This document shows, piece by piece, positions 51,944 through 63,000 of a DNA stretch of 64,000 bases. This DNA comes from Saprospiraceae bacterium (GTDB lineage Bacteria > Bacteroidota > Bacteroidia > Chitinophagales > Saprospiraceae): the NCBI GenBank assembly GCA_041392805.1, contig JAWKLJ010000001.1, forward strand, positions 1,984,001-2,048,000, written 5' to 3'. Positions within the stretch are counted from its first letter, which is position 1; each line of letters starts with the position of its first letter. A program made the translations under genes and the position numbers. The notes beneath the pieces were generated by a model that had not been told where the DNA came from, searched no databases, and was given only the letters and a program-made list of their open reading frames with translations.

Positions 51944-54253
51944 CTAAAAAGGATAGCCTATCCCCAAATTCCAGATCAAATTATTTTTTCGCCAGCTGCG
52001 GGAAAAGGGGGCGATGTCGCTAAAGGTCCACTGGAAGCCTTGGTTGAGAAAGGGTTTTCTCAAGGCAAAAGCGCCATCCAGGCGGATGACGAAAAACTGG
52101 AAATCGAGTCGAAAGCCCAGGCCTGTTCCCAGGGCTATTTCATTGAGAAAACGACCAAATTTGAAGACGCCTTCGGGGCGGTTTCCTGCTCTTAGCAGCC
52201 AAACATTACCGGCATCCAGAAACAAAGCCCCCTTGAGGTAACTGAAAAGCGGAAAGCGGTATTCGACATTCCCCTCCAACTTGATATCTCCGGTTTGGTC
52301 GATGAATTGATTGCGAATAGCGTCGTCATCAGCGATGTCGGCAACATAGGTGCCGGGCCCTAAACCTTGTAAGCGAAAGGCACGAATACTATTCGAGCCC
52401 CCAATAAAAAACTGTTTGGTATAAGGGAGTACATCCGAATTGCCAAAAGGAACGCCTACACCAAAATAGAGGCGGGTGACGGTTAGGTTTTTGCGGTATG
52501 GATAGTAATAGCGGTAGTCAAGATTTAGTTTTACGAATTGGGCGTAAGGAAGCCCCAAAATGGCATAGGGCCGGGTTTCATTTTGTTTGATCAGTAGGCT
52601 AAATATATTTAAGACATTACCGGATGTCTCTAGTTCTCCTTTGAAGTAGCTGTACCGGTCCGGCGAGCCCACAGCAGCATTAGAAAAAAGGTAGGTATAA
52701 TTGAGTCCGGCGATAAATATGTCGTCAAAGCTCTGTTGCAGGCGCGGGTCTTCTTTTAGTAAAGCTTCAAAGGCGGGAGTTCGATTGCTGAGGCTAACCC
52801 TGTTCATCTGGATCGGATAAAACTGGTGTCTTCTCTTACTATCTTCCCGCCAATTATAGCCCATTTTCAGGGAGACGGCATTGATGGAATAAAATTGAAT
52901 CCGTCGTTGGTAGTTGACCCCAAAGTTGATCTCCGTTCTTGGAATAAATTTAACATTCGGTCGATTTAACTGAATCGGAGCCATAAAACGGGGAGCAGAA
53001 AGATTCATCTCAAAATTGATATCCGCCGAATTGATGAGTTGCAAGCCGCTGCCCAATTGGGTCTCCAAACCACCAGCCAGCTCAATGTCCAGTCGCTCTG
53101 CCGCTCCAAAGATATTTTTATGGGAATAGGTAAAGGTTGCTGCGGTTCCGAGGTAGTTTCCGGTCCGGTTATTCAATTCAAATTCCGCTGTTATTTCTTG
53201 TTGGCGGTTGGGTGTAAGGTAAAAATAACGGTCGAGGATGTTTTTTCCATTTTCCTGGCGATTGATGTATTTCAGGTTGGCAAATTTAAAAACACCCAAT
53301 TCCAGCAAATGGCTTTGGCTAAGTCGCTGATCCTTACGAGAAAAGCGATCGCCTTGCCTTTGCAAAATGAGGCGATCAAGCAGGGAAGGAAAAAGTAATT
53401 GGTCATTTTGTAAAATATGGAGGCCATTGGCCAGTTCCACCGTATCCGCAAATGGTTTGCCCGAAGCCGTATTGATATCGTATTCGGGATACAAGTAGGT
53501 TTGCCCGATATAATAAGGTGCTTGTGGCAGGCTCCCCTCCCTCGGTTTAATCCGCACGTGCAGGTCCGCCCGCAGCGGGCCAACCGTGGTGTCCACCAGG
53601 TAATAGACATAGGCCGTATTAAAATCCGCAAAACCCTGATCAGCAGCCAAGGCAGCCAGGCGCTCTCGCTCCAGGTTCAGTTGCTCCAAGTCATAAAAGG
53701 CCTCAGCTTGCAAAAAACTTTCGGACGCCGCGGTTTGCAAGAGGCGGCTGATGGCCATGCTATCGGCTGGCCAAGTGATGGCTCGAATGCGGTAGCGTCC
53801 GCTGGTCCGAATGGTATAGGTAAGGGCAACCTTTTTGCCATTGATGCTGGTATCTTCTTTTATGTCTAATTGAAATAGTCCTTTATCCCTTAAATATTTT
53901 TCCAACACCGCCTTGGTCCGAACGATTTGTTGTGGTTCATACAAGGCTGGCGGCTCCCCTAGCTTATTTTTAATCCAAGATCGAAGGCCTTTGGTTTTTT
54001 TCGGCTTTCCCATTAGGTTATAAATCCCTAGTGGCCATTTAAAAAGTCCTGTATTGGGAATGGGGCGGGTTAGCGCTAATAATTCATTTCGGGTACGTTT
54101 AAGCGGCAAGGTTTGGCTGGAATCAATCAGGTTAATTGTCGTTTTGGTATACAATAATTCACCCGCTTGCAGGTGTTTGACACCACTACAACTCATACTG
54201 ACTAGTAGGAGAAGCCCGCTTATTAATAGGATGGAGAGCTTATTCATAGTCAC
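51944..54253 (-). CDS. tamL: TamL-type BamA-superfamily lipoprotein
   Basis: A 769-residue Omp85-family protein. Unlike proteobacterial TamA it carries a lipoprotein signal (SILLISGLLLLVSMSCSG), the mark of the bacteroidotal TamL variant. Residues ~30-330 hold POTRA-like repeats (VRTKAVLEKYLRDKGLFQLD, IRAITWPADSMAISRLLQTA). The C-terminal 16-stranded barrel spans ~360-769 with the Omp85 motifs VPFGNSDVLPYTKQFFIGGSNSIRAF (its IGGSNSIRAFR core replaces the VRGF/Y loop) and the final IWNLGIGYPF. It overlaps the upstream tamB gene by 4 bp, so the two are co-translated. The role is envelope assembly together with TamB. An alternative start is two codons in (ATG 54247). Confidence 0.92.
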   Translation of the reverse strand: MTMNKLSILLISGLLLLVSMSCSGVKHLQAGELLYTKTTINLIDSSQTLPLKRTRNELLALTRPIPNTGLFKWPLGIYNLMGKPKKTKGLRSWIKNKLGEPPALYEPQQIVRTKAVLEKYLRDKGLFQLDIKEDTSINGKKVALTYTIRTSGRYRIRAITWPADSMAISRLLQTAASESFLQAEAFYDLEQLNLERERLAALAADQGFADFNTAYVYYLVDTTVGPLRADLHVRIKPREGSLPQAPYYIGQTYLYPEYDINTASGKPFADTVELANGLHILQNDQLLFPSLLDRLILQRQGDRFSRKDQRLSQSHLLELGVFKFANLKYINRQENGKNILDRYFYLTPNRQQEITAEFELNNRTGNYLGTAATFTYSHKNIFGAAERLDIELAGGLETQLGSGLQLINSADINFEMNLSAPRFMAPIQLNRPNVKFIPRTEINFGVNYQRRIQFYSINAVSLKMGYNWREDSKRRHQFYPIQMNRVSLSNRTPAFEALLKEDPRLQQSFDDIFIAGLNYTYLFSNAAVGSPDRYSYFKGELETSGNVLNIFSLLIKQNETRPYAILGLPYAQFVKLNLDYRYYYPYRKNLTVTRLYFGVGVPFGNSDVLPYTKQFFIGGSNSIRAFRLQGLGPGTYVADIADDDAIRNQFIDQTGDIKLEGNVEYRFPLFSYLKGALFLDAGNVWLLRAGNRPEGVFKFGRFLNEIALGTGLGFRLDFQFFVIRLDGAFALRKPFLNQGFQWTFSDIAPFSRSWRKNNLIWNLGIGYPF

Positions 54254-57200
54254 TTTTTCTTCCCATCAAATGCTTTCTTCAAAAAAATACTAAACCCCGT
54301 TTTCGCCGTATTTTCTTCCAAAAGAACATCAAACTCGTCCTTTCGGAAAACGCGAAGCAAATAATTCCCTTTTTTATTCAATTTATATTCCAGCACATAA
54401 TCACCGCTAAATGTACTGACATTGGCTTGATTACCACTACTCCGCAAATCCACATTGGTCCCTGCTTTTATCTTCAGTCGATCATTAAAAAACTGCTTGG
54501 AAAGGTCTACATCCAGTTGGGTAACCAGTTCATTGCTGGTCGCTGTTTGCTCCGATTTGTAGGCATCAATATCAAAATTGATTTCGACACCCTTGACGTA
54601 ATTTTCAGCCAATTTATTCAATTGGGTACTAAATAGACTGGCTACGCTAGAGAAGGCCGCTTGTTCTCCTGCTGCGGTCACATCCGCCGAAATAGCCTGT
54701 TCTTTTTGCATAAAGTTCTTAAAAAGTAAAAGACTAAATACCTGTTGGTTCAATTCATTAGGATTATTATTTAAAGTATTCAGTTTGCGTTGTATGTTGC
54801 TACTCACCGCATCACCTTGTTGATCGGGCATTTCAATGGAGAAATTAATAGCCGGTTTGTTCAAATCGCCTTTCAGCTGAAGCATCACGTTCAAGGTTTG
54901 TCTTTCTTTCGATTTTTCTTCTTCTGTGGGGTCTAACTGCGAGTCACTATCAAGCAAAGCATAGGTCGTCGTCTTTAAGCCATAGCTGGCCCTGAGATCA
55001 AAACGGGCATCCAGGGGGTTGCCATTGAAGTAAACCTTACCGCCCTTTTCAATAGCAAATTTCCGGTGGAGGAGCTGTCCATAAGAGAAGGAATAGGTCC
55101 CTGAGCTTACGGTATAAACCCCCGATAATTGAATGTCTCCGCTAGGCATCATCCTCAAAATGAGATTGGCATCACCGCGACAAACCAATTTGTCGCCACT
55201 GACAGGATCAATGATGAATTGAAATTCTGCTGCATCTGTCAATTCTAAATTGATCCTAATATCAAAAGGGAAACTATTTTTCACTTTCGAAAAGGCCGAC
55301 TTGTCCAATATTTTTTCAGCGGCATCTGGTGTGGTAAAAATTACATAATCATCTGCGTTGACAATGCTTTCGGTAACCGAAAAGGGGGATAGCGAAAAGG
55401 ATGATGGGGCCAAAGTAGTGGCATCAATCTCCAAATGAGGCGCAGCCAAAGGCCCTTCTATGCGTATGCCTGCTTTGATCATTAATTGCCCAAAAAAAAG
55501 TTCGTTATCGGCCATGGTGGTGTTTAAAAACCGGAATTTGTCGGTTTCTGCTCGCAGGGCTAGCTGAAAATTGCTATAATGCTGGTGCGTTATCACTCCT
55601 CCAAGGCTCACTCGATGTCCGAGTTCATCTTCAATAAAGGTGGAATCAATGCTAATATTTTGCTGGTCGAGTGAAATAAGCGAAAAAGGCACTTTGTAGT
55701 GCGCATTGGCAAAAGGTACCTGGGTCGTAAAATCACGTACACGGAAAGTGCCCTTGATGACAGGTGCCGCTAATTTCCCGGTAACATCGAGGGTCCCTGA
55801 CAAAAGTCCTTTATTTTGTGTTAATACCCCTGCTGAAAGGGGGTCAAGCAAAGCCAGATTTAAGCTTTCAATGGTAGCTTGAAGATTTAGCTCCTGCGCA
55901 TCCGTCTGGTAATAACCGTCAAGGGCAATTTGGTTTTCGCTGCCTTGCAAGCCTAACTTGAGACCGATGGTGGATTCCGCCAATTTTTGGGTGGCGAGGA
56001 GTTGTAACTGCCCGACTTCCTGTTCCTTCCACAACAAATCTGCGATACCCAGGTCCGCCGTAAAATAAGGTTTACCTCCCAGGTCATGCAAAAGGATAGC
56101 GCCATTTATTTTTCCGTTAATCAAGCTATCTGGGTATTGTAAAACCTTGGTGATTTCATTGATTTCAAAAGCCTCAAAGCTTAGTTTTAGGGGAAGAATG
56201 GCGGTCGTATCCAAAGCGCCTTGCTGCTCGATGCCCACATATTGTTGTTCGTGTTGCAACAGCAGGTGTTGTATAAAAAACCATCCAGGTTTCAGGTAAA
56301 TGGAATGATTTTTGGCTACATCCCATGCTTTGCCACCCAACACAATAGCGGGTGCCAGCCGCAGGTTATATTGCTTATTGAGTTGGGTCAGCGCGCCTTC
56401 TACTTGAATTTGCTGCGTGGCAGCTGTATCCGTCACTTCCAGGGCCCATTGCAGGCTATCATTACCTATGGTGGTTGTTAATTCGATTTGTGCAAGTTCC
56501 GGATAATCCAGGCTGGAGGGAATGATTACCCCTTGGCCGCTCATGCTTTTTTGATCACCTTTCATCGTCAGATGGGCGGCGGCCAGGCGTATTTCTCCAT
56601 AATGCAGGGTATCCAGGGTGGCATCGATTGCCAGGGTTTGGGCGGGATGGTCGAGGGATAGCGTTAGCTGAAGGGCGTCGAGGCGGTGAAGGGCATGGAG
56701 GGCGACTATCCGCAGCGGGAGGGGGTCCTGGAGTTGAAGCTTGGCCTGCAGCGATTGGTCTTGGAGGGCAGGATGGCGGCGGAGGCTGTCCAAGGTGGCT
56801 GTCCAGGTGCTGTCTAGCAGTGCGCCTAGCTGAAAGTGGTGGTCGATGAGGCCCAAGCCCAGTTCGCCCAGGCGGCTTAATTGAAAGTGGCCTTCCATGG
56901 CCAGGGTAAGAAACGCTGATTGAAAGCTAAGGTTTCTTTTCCCATCGTCTGTCAATGAGGCGAGTAATTGCAAGTCGGAGGTGGCATAATGAAGAGTGTC
57001 ATTGGCTAAGCGCAGGTCATCGATCGCCAGGTGACCTTGTAATTCATCCAGGTTACGCCCCTGAAAGTGGCCCTTGGCGGTGAATTGGACATTCAAGGTG
57101 GAATCGGTCAGGTGCAGTGACTTGGCGGCCAGTTGCTGAAGGTCTAATTCCAGGTCAATGGTCGGCATGCTATCGGTGAGCTTTAGCTTGCTCTTGAGTG

Positions 57201-59205
57201 CCAGGGCTATGGCTGCATTCGAAGTCATTAACTGGCTACTGAGCAAACCTTCGGACAATTGCCCTTGCATTTGAAGGCTTGGATAGGCGTAATCACGGTA
57301 GGAAATACCCTTGACGTTCCCCTCAAAACTAGCCGTGAGGGTCTGCCAATCCAGGCCCTTTCCCTCTCCCTCTACATGAATCTCCAAGGGGCCCTTGATC
57401 GCTGCGGTTGGCATTATTTTTTCTATATCAAAATCCTTCAGGTCGGCTTGAAGGACGTAGGCTGCCGAGCTAAAATCCTGCTCTGGTTGTAATTTAAAAT
57501 CCAGGTTTAACAGCCCGATTTCGCTTTCCAGCATTGCCGTGCCCTCAAAGTCCCGCAAAAGGCCTTGGGCATTTGCAGCCAGCTTTATTAGTCCCAAGCT
57601 ATCAAGCATTGGCGGTAAAGTGGGAATGAATCCCCGCCACTCTCCTGCCGTTGTCGAGCAATCCTTCAGACCTACTTCAAAGGAAGCCTTTTCCCAATTT
57701 GAAAAATCCCGTAGCATCCCCCTTCCCGTCAAGGTAGTCCCGCTACTCGTCAGGGCATCAAAGGACTCTACCCTAAAATTTTCCAAATTTCCTTCGCCAC
57801 TAAATCCTACCCAGAAAGCACCAAATTCAGCTAAGCCAAGTGGCAATAATTTCTTTTTTAAGACCATAGCCAAATCCCGATAAGCACTGCTTATTGTGGT
57901 GCGGTAAGCCTTTAAAAACACGCCATTCCCTTTCCACCAATCCCTCACCTCCATATCGCCGCTCAATGCCAGGTATTTTCCCAAACGCAGCTCGATGGCC
58001 TCTCCCTTCAGTGCACCAAGGCTACCCGATACACGTCCTGACAGCAAGATAGATGTTGCTTCCAAGGCTGCCACATTTACCCATTCTCCCAAAGCAGGAA
58101 GCCATTCTTTCAGGTCAGCAAATGCGATTTTTGATGGCAAAATAGCACCATTTAGCAAGATATCTTTCCAGGCCACTGTTTGATGGGGTAAATCAACCTG
58201 AAGAGAAAGCCACAATTGACTCAAAGGCGTTTCTAAAGCCAAGGTTTCCACCTTGATCTGATTGGAATCGATGGTCACATCAAAGGTCATATCGTTGAGC
58301 TTTAAGCCGCTCCGTTCCTCGAAAGAAAAGTGATCCAGCTTTCCTTTGAGCACCTTCTCGTGCCATTCGAATCCCTCCAGGTTGATTGATAGGTCATTCA
58401 ACTGAAGGTGATTAAAATCAAGCCTATTACTAGTATCAGGCGTCATTTCATTATGAAAAGATACCGCATTCTGTTCCGCTTCAAAGGCTTTAATTGTAAT
58501 ATACCAGGGGATCGCAGGAAAGGAGAAACCATTGGACAGCGTCGTGTCTGTGACTGCTTCGTCCAAATTGTGAGGAAACAAAGTCCAAGCTACTTTTGAG
58601 TCTGTCAGGCGTAGGTGTTCCACTTCCAGCACTTGCCTGGCAAGGTCTAGTTGGTTCAGTTTCAAGCTCAGATGCTCAAGCAAACAGGTACCCTTTTGGC
58701 ATTTTTTTTCATCCTGAAAACGGAGTTGAACATGATCTATATTCAATTTTTTCAGGTCGATATCCCAAGTGAATTGGGAAACGGTATCCACGGTTGAGGC
58801 TTTTGTATTATTCCCTAAAAAGGCAAAATTAAAAGCCGTATCGCTTTCCATTTTACGGAGGTTTAGGACCGCATTTTCCAAAGCGATATCCTCTACATGA
58901 AGGGTATGGCTGATAAACGAAAACAGGCTAATTTTGGCGGCAAGTCGACCTGCATACAATAGGGTGTCCCCGCTTTGGTCCTCCACATAGATTCCTTCCA
59001 GCAGCACTGTTTTAAAAAAGCGAATATTGACCTTATTGACAGATATATTGGTTTGAAATTGGTGAGAAAGTTGTTGGGTGAGCTTTTTCACTGCCCATTG
59101 CTGAATAGCGGGTTGTTGGAGCAATACCCAGGTTAATAGAAACAACCCTAGCAAAGTTAAGGCTAGCCATCGGCTCATTTTCCCAAATTTGCGGAGGTAT
59201 TTCAT
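54250..59205 (-). CDS. tamB: TamB-family translocation and assembly module / AsmA-like protein
   Basis: A 1651-residue inner-membrane-anchored periplasmic protein. An N-terminal transmembrane helix (WLALTLLGLFLLTWVLLQQP) is followed by an AsmA-like start (LSHQFQTNISVNKVNIRFFKTVLLEGIYVED). About 1200 residues of repeating amphipathic beta strands follow, of the kind that form the hydrophobic groove of bridge-like lipid-transfer proteins. The C-terminal TamB (DUF490) domain occupies ~1290-1640 (RGDANLILRMMPSGDIQLSGVY, GGKVYFNGNPLDARFDLRASY, YVLEYKLNKKGNYLLRVFRKDEFD). It probably spans the periplasm and works with TamL in lipid transport or outer-membrane protein insertion. The 4-bp overlap with tamL supports one operon. 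Confidence 0.93.
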   Translation of the reverse strand: MKYLRKFGKMSRWLALTLLGLFLLTWVLLQQPAIQQWAVKKLTQQLSHQFQTNISVNKVNIRFFKTVLLEGIYVEDQSGDTLLYAGRLAAKISLFSFISHTLHVEDIALENAVLNLRKMESDTAFNFAFLGNNTKASTVDTVSQFTWDIDLKKLNIDHVQLRFQDEKKCQKGTCLLEHLSLKLNQLDLARQVLEVEHLRLTDSKVAWTLFPHNLDEAVTDTTLSNGFSFPAIPWYITIKAFEAEQNAVSFHNEMTPDTSNRLDFNHLQLNDLSINLEGFEWHEKVLKGKLDHFSFEERSGLKLNDMTFDVTIDSNQIKVETLALETPLSQLWLSLQVDLPHQTVAWKDILLNGAILPSKIAFADLKEWLPALGEWVNVAALEATSILLSGRVSGSLGALKGEAIELRLGKYLALSGDMEVRDWWKGNGVFLKAYRTTISSAYRDLAMVLKKKLLPLGLAEFGAFWVGFSGEGNLENFRVESFDALTSSGTTLTGRGMLRDFSNWEKASFEVGLKDCSTTAGEWRGFIPTLPPMLDSLGLIKLAANAQGLLRDFEGTAMLESEIGLLNLDFKLQPEQDFSSAAYVLQADLKDFDIEKIMPTAAIKGPLEIHVEGEGKGLDWQTLTASFEGNVKGISYRDYAYPSLQMQGQLSEGLLSSQLMTSNAAIALALKSKLKLTDSMPTIDLELDLQQLAAKSLHLTDSTLNVQFTAKGHFQGRNLDELQGHLAIDDLRLANDTLHYATSDLQLLASLTDDGKRNLSFQSAFLTLAMEGHFQLSRLGELGLGLIDHHFQLGALLDSTWTATLDSLRRHPALQDQSLQAKLQLQDPLPLRIVALHALHRLDALQLTLSLDHPAQTLAIDATLDTLHYGEIRLAAAHLTMKGDQKSMSGQGVIIPSSLDYPELAQIELTTTIGNDSLQWALEVTDTAATQQIQVEGALTQLNKQYNLRLAPAIVLGGKAWDVAKNHSIYLKPGWFFIQHLLLQHEQQYVGIEQQGALDTTAILPLKLSFEAFEINEITKVLQYPDSLINGKINGAILLHDLGGKPYFTADLGIADLLWKEQEVGQLQLLATQKLAESTIGLKLGLQGSENQIALDGYYQTDAQELNLQATIESLNLALLDPLSAGVLTQNKGLLSGTLDVTGKLAAPVIKGTFRVRDFTTQVPFANAHYKVPFSLISLDQQNISIDSTFIEDELGHRVSLGGVITHQHYSNFQLALRAETDKFRFLNTTMADNELFFGQLMIKAGIRIEGPLAAPHLEIDATTLAPSSFSLSPFSVTESIVNADDYVIFTTPDAAEKILDKSAFSKVKNSFPFDIRINLELTDAAEFQFIIDPVSGDKLVCRGDANLILRMMPSGDIQLSGVYTVSSGTYSFSYGQLLHRKFAIEKGGKVYFNGNPLDARFDLRASYGLKTTTYALLDSDSQLDPTEEEKSKERQTLNVMLQLKGDLNKPAINFSIEMPDQQGDAVSSNIQRKLNTLNNNPNELNQQVFSLLLFKNFMQKEQAISADVTAAGEQAAFSSVASLFSTQLNKLAENYVKGVEINFDIDAYKSEQTATSNELVTQLDVDLSKQFFNDRLKIKAGTNVDLRSSGNQANVSTFSGDYVLEYKLNKKGNYLLRVFRKDEFDVLLEENTAKTGFSIFLKKAFDGKKK

Positions 59206-60056
59206 AGGATTTAGAATGGTTTATTGTTTGGGGTCTCTCAGCGTTCGGTTAAAGATGCTGCTTTTTTTCCAACTAACAAATTCAAATCACAATCAATCGT
59301 AAGGAGATGGACATAAGAGCTTGTCTAGTTAACAGATTATATTTTTTCTTTTTTTGTGGTAACCAAAAATATACTTCTTACTAAAAATCAATAATTTATA
59401 CACAAATTTATTCAATAATTTCGCTAAAAAATCATGGTAACACCCTCAAAATTGTCTTTGGCAATATAAAGATATTTATAGCATATTTGAGGTGTACAAG
59501 GAGATGGGTAAATAAAACCACCGCTAATATTGTCTATGCAAAATTCCTGGTTAATAGATTTCCTAAGCTTAAACCCAACAAAAAATGCTCGAAAACTGCC
59601 AATATTTTTTTTCCCTCTCAATATTTTTTTATTTAAAAAAAAAATATATTAGGTTTGTTTCTATTAGTTTTTTCCTCCTCATAGGTTTTAATAACCGCCA
59701 TTAATACTCCCCATTGTCGTTCCTGTTGATGCCATATGGTATAAACTTTGATGTCCCTTGCGCTTTGCAGGACTGATATCGTATTGCCTATTTTTACATA
59801 AGAAATATTGATAAACAAAAACTATGAATTTTACTAAACCCATAACAAAACAATATTTTTTTGGTATTGACCTGAATAAAGGAATGTCCGATTTTCCTCC
59901 TTGATTTTTCCTCCTCCGCTATCTATATTCATCCAAAGACTTTCATAGCCTCCGCTATGGAACTTTAGCAAGCTGCGTCTTTGACGCCAGGTATTCTATG
60001 TAATTCCTTAAATACTAAACATGATAAAATTTCATTTACCCACAATCAATCAACAA
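59206..60056. other. Long AT-rich intergenic region
   Basis: This is 851 bp between the divergent tamB and the LamG/HYR protein gene. Two minus-strand frames of 61-65 codons (59424-59621, 59633-59818) have AT-driven composition and no recognisable motif. A small hairpin (catagcctccgctatg) lies near 59952-59967. Long A/T runs occur at 59610-59650. Both flanking promoters must be here, but no exact TAnnTTTG element stands out. Confidence 0.45.
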
Positions 60057-63000
60057 ATGACTCAAGCAAGAAAACTTTTTTTTCTGCTCTTGTGCCTGGC
60101 AATAGGCCAGGTGCTCGTGGCGCAGACCACCTACACAACCATAGCAGGTGGCAACTGGGATAATGCAGCTACCTGGGACGCCAATGGGATACCGCCCAAT
60201 CCAGTTCCGGCCAATGCCACGCTGGAAATAAAGCATGTCATATTTAATATTACAGCCAAAACCAATAATGGTACCATTAATGTAGAAGGTACAGGTCCTT
60301 CTGCTTATGGTTTGCTGAATTTTGTTGGAGACTTTGACAATTTTGGCACCTTTGACATGAAGAATACATTCAGTGAATTGCGTGGAAGCGTGGGCACCTT
60401 TAACAACAAATCAGGTGGAGTTGTCAAAGGCAATTATTTCAGCTTGTGGAACGGGGCCACTTTTAATAATGAAGCCGGAGCCCTGGTGGATATCAATCTG
60501 ATTAATGTAACCAGTCAGGGCGCAAATAGTCTGAACAATGCAGGAATATTTAACTGCTACGGTACCCTTTCGTCATACTCGATTTCTTATGGTCCTGTCA
60601 CCAATTCTGCAGGGGCTGAGTTTAATGTCTATGGCTTTTTTTCTCTTGTTAATAATTCCTTTACGAATGGTGGAGCTATAAGGGTATTTAAACATGGCTT
60701 TTCCTTACAAGGCACTTATACTGGCCAGGCAGGAAGCTCTATCGAATGGATCTTACCCGCATCGGGAAATGCTGTTACTGATTATCCACAATTTTCTACT
60801 TTTGGAACAATAGATTATTCAGGTTCCACCCTTACCGTTAGCCTGGCCAATGGCTTTGAACCCAACGGCGGAGATATATTTTATATTTATTCTGGATCGT
60901 CCGTTCCTACTAACCCTATTTCCTTGCCAGCGCTTTCCGGTGGAAAAACCTGGAAAGAAACTAGGTTCAGTCCTTATATCACGCTGGAAGTGGAAGCACC
61001 GGCACCTACCACACCCGGGGCAGCCCTGGCCAGCAGTGGTAACAATCAACTGGTGTCCGTACCTGATGATGCCAGTTTGGATATCGAGTGTCAGTTGTCT
61101 ATTGAATTCTGGTGTAAACCCACGAGTTATGAAGACTGGGGCGCAATTGTAATGAAAGCCGCCGGCAATAGCTGGAGTGGCGGCTATGGGATTTATTTGT
61201 ATAATAGTGAACTCAAGTTTTTCCCCACTGGTTTTGGAAGCCAGCATAGCACCGGATATAACGTGCCGCTTAATCAGTGGACACATGTTGCTGCTACCTA
61301 TGATGGTACAGACTCCAAGGTATACATCAATGGTAACTTGATTAGCACCAAAACGATTGGCCTGGCCATTCCTACCAACAATTATCCAATGGGTATCTCT
61401 GGTGACCCAGGCTATCCTTTCTATAACTTCAATGGCCACTTGGATGAAGTCAGGGTCTGGAACAAAGCCCTCACTCAAGCTGAGATTCAGGCCAATATGA
61501 ATTGTGAAATTCAGACAACCAGCGACTGCCTCGTTGCCAATTATCACTTTAATCAAGGTATTGCTGGCGCAGATAACTCTGGTGTAACTACCTTGACCGA
61601 TGCTAGTGGCAATGGTAATAATGGTACTTTACAAGCCGGGTATACCTTGAATGGAACAACCTCCAACTGGGTGGCCCCAGGAGGGGTAACTTCCGGCCAG
61701 GCCTGTAATGGAGCCATTGTTTGTGAACCCATCGTCAGTGCGCCGCCCACTTGTCCAGGCAATATCACAACTGGAAATGATCCCGGCCTCTGCGGTGCCT
61801 ATGTTAGTTTTACTGTAGGTTCAGGAGATGTTGCTTCACCTGCTTCGGGTTCTTATTTCCCAGTAGGCACTACTACCGTGGTGATTACAGGTAGCAGTGG
61901 CTGTGGAGCAGCCCAGACTTGCAGCTTCACTGTTACTGTCAATGATAACGAAGCCCCCAAGTTTAGCAATTGCCCAGGTAATATCTCGGTGAACAATGAT
62001 ACAGGAGATTGTGGTGCCGAAGTGAGTTGGACGGCCCCGAGCTTTAGTGATAATTGCACAGGTGCCACTTCCAGTTCTACGCATGATTCTGGCGACTTTT
62101 TCGCTATTGGAACCACCACGGTCACCTATTCGGGTAGCGATGCTGCTAATAATGATGCCATTGACTGTAGCTTTACCGTCACGGTAAATGATACGGAAAA
62201 ACCAAGCATCAGCTGTGCTGCTAACACTACCGTAGGAACCGATGCAGACGAATGCGGCGCCGATCTAGCTATCCCAACACCCGATGCGGGTGATAACTGT
62301 CAGGTAGCAGAGGTGAAGGCCAGGTACCGATCTGTAGATGAAAATGGGAATGCAACGGGCAGCTGGACGAGTCGTGTCAGCGACCCTAGTGGCTACTTCG
62401 CTGTTGGGCGTTATCAAATCCAATGGCGTGCCGTGGATGTTAATGACAACAAAAAATCTTGTGCTTACTACCTGGAGGTAGAGGATGATGAAGACCCCGT
62501 TGCTGTATGTAAAAACGTGACGGTGAACTTCAATGGAGAGGAGACAATCTCTCTGAGTGCCAGCCAGGTATGGAATGAAGCGGCCAGCTCCGATAATTGT
62601 GCCTATCACTATGTCAGCACTTCGCCTTCGCTAGCTATTGGTTGTGATGAGGTCGGTAATACCGTTCCGTTTACGGTAACCATCAGCGACAATGCTGGTA
62701 ATACGGATCATTGTACATCCTATGTGACGGTCACTGGCTTGCCTTGCGGCTGGGTCGAAGGCCCACAAGACGGTAGCCTCAACTGCGGCAGCAATACCAG
62801 TGCAGATTATGATACGGCTGATGAAAGCTTTGCCCTCAGTGCCGATGGCTGCTTGCAAAGTGGCTCTGCGGCAGATCAAGCCGCCTATGTTTATCAGGCA
62901 TTGTGTGGAGATGGCCAATTAACTGTCCGCCTGGCTAGCATCAACAACGATGGTTATGCTGGTTTGATGGCCCGTGAAAGCCTCGACCCCAAAGCTCGAC

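Noticed and set aside
59424..59818. Two minus-strand ORFs (65 and 61 codons) upstream of the LamG/HYR gene
   Set aside because: Strongly AT-biased composition, no motif, no plausible start context and no repeat or paralogue support.
59951..59968. Operator-like small palindrome catagcctccgctatg
   Set aside because: Only six paired bases and no second copy nearby; too weak to claim a regulatory site.
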